A DNA stretch of 64,000 nt, taken from assembly GCF_016920785.2 (NCBI RefSeq), contig NW_024609880.1, positions 50,492,296 to 50,556,295 on the forward strand, read 5' to 3'. Numbering within the stretch: position 1 is the first letter of the stretch; every line of letters begins with the position of its first letter. This DNA comes from Ixodes scapularis. Its lineage: Eukaryota; Arthropoda; Arachnida; Ixodida; Ixodidae. Under the pieces are notes generated by a model that ran no database searches, had not been told where the DNA came from, and worked only from the letters and a program-made list of their open reading frames with translations. This document shows positions 62,222 through 64,000 of the stretch, in pieces. Position numbers and translations under genes: made by a program.

Positions 62222-64000
62222 GACGCTGCCAGATGACACTGTGCTCAACGTGCCGTTGCGCCCAACGGACAGGCCACGTGACACACCTTCGGCACTGGAT
62301 TGGCTCCAATGGCTCGCAGCATTCAGAGTAAAGTGCGGTATTGCATTTTGCGCTCTAGTAACTCACCACTGCCGAGCTGCTACGCCAGAAGCACTCAGCA
62401 GACCCCACCAACTCACCTCTACGTTGACAGGGCGGTAGGAGCCATGTGGTTGGTGGGCCAAGCTTTTATTGCCTCATGTCCGACCTGCACATCTGTATGA
62501 GAAAGGGGCATGATAAGTGATGCAAGACTGACAATCGGCTGGTTCACCGAGCATGTAGCCTCCAGTGCCCTGTCAGTTAAGGGGTGAATGAAGTCTAAAG
62601 TTGGTATATAACAGCCGTCTACTGTCCCACTCTCAGGCACGCCACCCATGACCAGTCCAGTCGTTGATCTTTAAAGGGGTTATGACACGAAAATTAAACG
62701 GATAGACAATTCTTGAAATGGAATGCTCATAGGCTACTTAGTATATACACCAAGTTACGCAATTTTTAGAGCTCTGATAATTGCAATATTCAATTTACGA
62801 ATTTTTATAATTTTCATCTGGCGACCAGGCAACACTGCTCAACTTAGTCACACCATGGTGTCCATAAACCACCTGACCATGAACACTCTCTCATTCTAGG
62901 CACCCCCATGATCGCCCAAGCTCTTCTCGTCGCGGTACGACGCTCAAACAGCTCGGTAAACTGAAAGCTATTCTCGCTCTCGCCCCCCGGCCGGTTGACC
63001 TTCCACCCTGCATGCGCCTGCGAGACATTCCCGGACGACTGTGACCACGGCGAACTCGTTGTCGCTGGAGCTCGTCGCCAGCGGGTCGCATTCAAAATGA
63101 ACAGCTTCCAACATCTCTTGATAGCAATCACTCTCATCGCTGCTTCGATCAATGTTGAACACTTCGACAAGGCGATCGATGCCGTAGACGTAATCGTCAC
63201 AGACCGGATGCTGGAAACGTGGAAGGTAAACGAGGAAGCTGAGGCTCGATACGCCAAGAGAGCCAAGTCTGTGAGTGCGTGCAAGTAGACACCACGCTGG
63301 AGGCTGGCTACGTCATCAGCCTCCAGGTCCGCCCGGATCTGAGGGGCCCGCATATAAATCGATTTATCCACGAAATGATTGCGCCTTTTTCAAAACACAT
63401 TTAGCAGGATTATAGGAACATACAATGGGTCCTAGCAGTATAGTTATGTAATATTTTATTTTTGGCGTGTCATAACCCCTTTAAGCAAGGTTAAGCAATC
63501 ACTGCCTTGTGCCACCACACATGAAGGTGTCCACGGAACAAAGCCGCATTGGTCCTGCCATAACCCACACCTTGTCGAGGTAGAAAACTTTCGGGCCCTT
63601 TATTTCCTGTGTTGTACAATACCCCAAGAGGTACCTCTGTTAAAACGGGACTATTTTGACCCCCTCGGTCAGAAGCGAGGCCCCTTGCGGCCATTCAGCG
63701 CCGTCTACTCATTCATAGATGTTGCTCCTTTCGACAAAATGTCTGTGGCGACAGCTGGAGCTAGTGAAAAAGCGGACACCATAGCTCTTCCCAAAGCACC
63801 CTGTTCTTCCTCAAGAGCGGCTAGTTCATCCAGGAACAGTGCAATGGTGCTTGGTGATCTATGATCGCAGACCACCGGTCATAACTGCACCAACGGCGGC
63901 GGCGCCCCCCCCCCCCCCCCAACTGACATCACTCAGGTGACAAGCAGTTCACTCGCATGACGTGACTCCAAGCCATACTCACTATGGCTGGCGACAACGC
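62222..64000 (-). repeat. Large inverted repeat, copy B (runs off the window)
   Basis: It is the inverse of copy A, aligned at 62222-62674 and 63481-64000, and probably continues past the right edge. It carries its own TTAA-flanked insertion and lacks the hAT MITE of copy A. A poly-C run at about 63906-63920 corresponds to the poly-G run at 47710-47729 of copy A. Confidence 0.85.
62675..63480. mobile_element. TTAA-flanked element in copy B, different family from copy A's
   Basis: The ends AGGGGTTATGACACG are perfect inverted repeats with TTAA on both sides (62671-62674, 63481-63484). It is 806 bp. A 175-codon minus-strand frame (62844-63371) is open but has no recognised motif. A plus-strand frame of about 97 codons overlaps it. 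No internal similarity to the 48188-49198 element was seen. Confidence 0.85.

Noticed and set aside
62844..63371. 175-codon minus-strand open frame inside the TTAA element
   Set aside because: No transposase or other motif was recognised, and overlapping frames on both strands are also open. It is kept only as a note on the element.

Overview
This is a eukaryotic, animal genomic window with long introns and very dense transposon debris. It has no operons, ribosome-binding sites or prokaryotic features. The best guess for the organism is an arthropod, probably a chelicerate such as a hard tick. This is inferred from the arthropod-like importin, a tRNA-headed SINE resembling tick Ruka elements, and the mixture of hAT, Tigger/pogo, Kolobok-like and LINE remnants. 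The taxon is not proven by the sequence.

One host gene is read with confidence. It is a complete importin subunit alpha of the KPNA3/KPNA4 (alpha-3/alpha-4) class on the minus strand. Twelve coding exons run from the ATG at 45699-45701 to the TGA at 19641-19643. All eleven junctions have GT-AG boundaries and consistent phases. The summed CDS is 1545 nt (514 codons plus stop), against about 521 residues for the vertebrate proteins as recalled. The exons carry the IBB domain, the Armadillo array with its Trp/Asn NLS-binding residues, and the acidic C-terminal tail.

Layout: 1-15 kb lies beyond the gene's 3' end and is a stack of transposons. It holds a foldback element with a nested MITE, a LINE broken by successive insertions, hAT MITEs with 8-bp target duplications, a GTGAG minisatellite and a SINE. 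About 15.6-19.6 kb holds the likely 3' UTR and downstream DNA. From 19.6 to 45.7 kb is the importin gene; its intron 10 carries a Tigger element with a nearly intact transposase, inserted into the terminal repeat of an older pogo-like element. From 45.7 to 46.8 kb is a possible divergent promoter (CRE palindrome, CCAAT box) and a short plus-strand ORF with a signal-peptide-like start. From 47 to 64 kb are more elements, including a Kolobok-like transposon with a THAP exon, and two inverted copies of a repeat whose identical TTAA site is occupied by a different TTAA-flanked element in each copy.

The most interesting structures are: a composite hAT element carrying a 158-bp spacer between two MITE copies within one 8-bp target duplication; the doubly occupied TTAA site; elements whose bodies are arrays of short palindromes (TATCGATA, TTCGAA, AGACGTCT, CGCTAAATTTAGCG); and the nested Tigger/pogo pair. 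All identifications come from reading the sequence and from general family knowledge; no database search was made.
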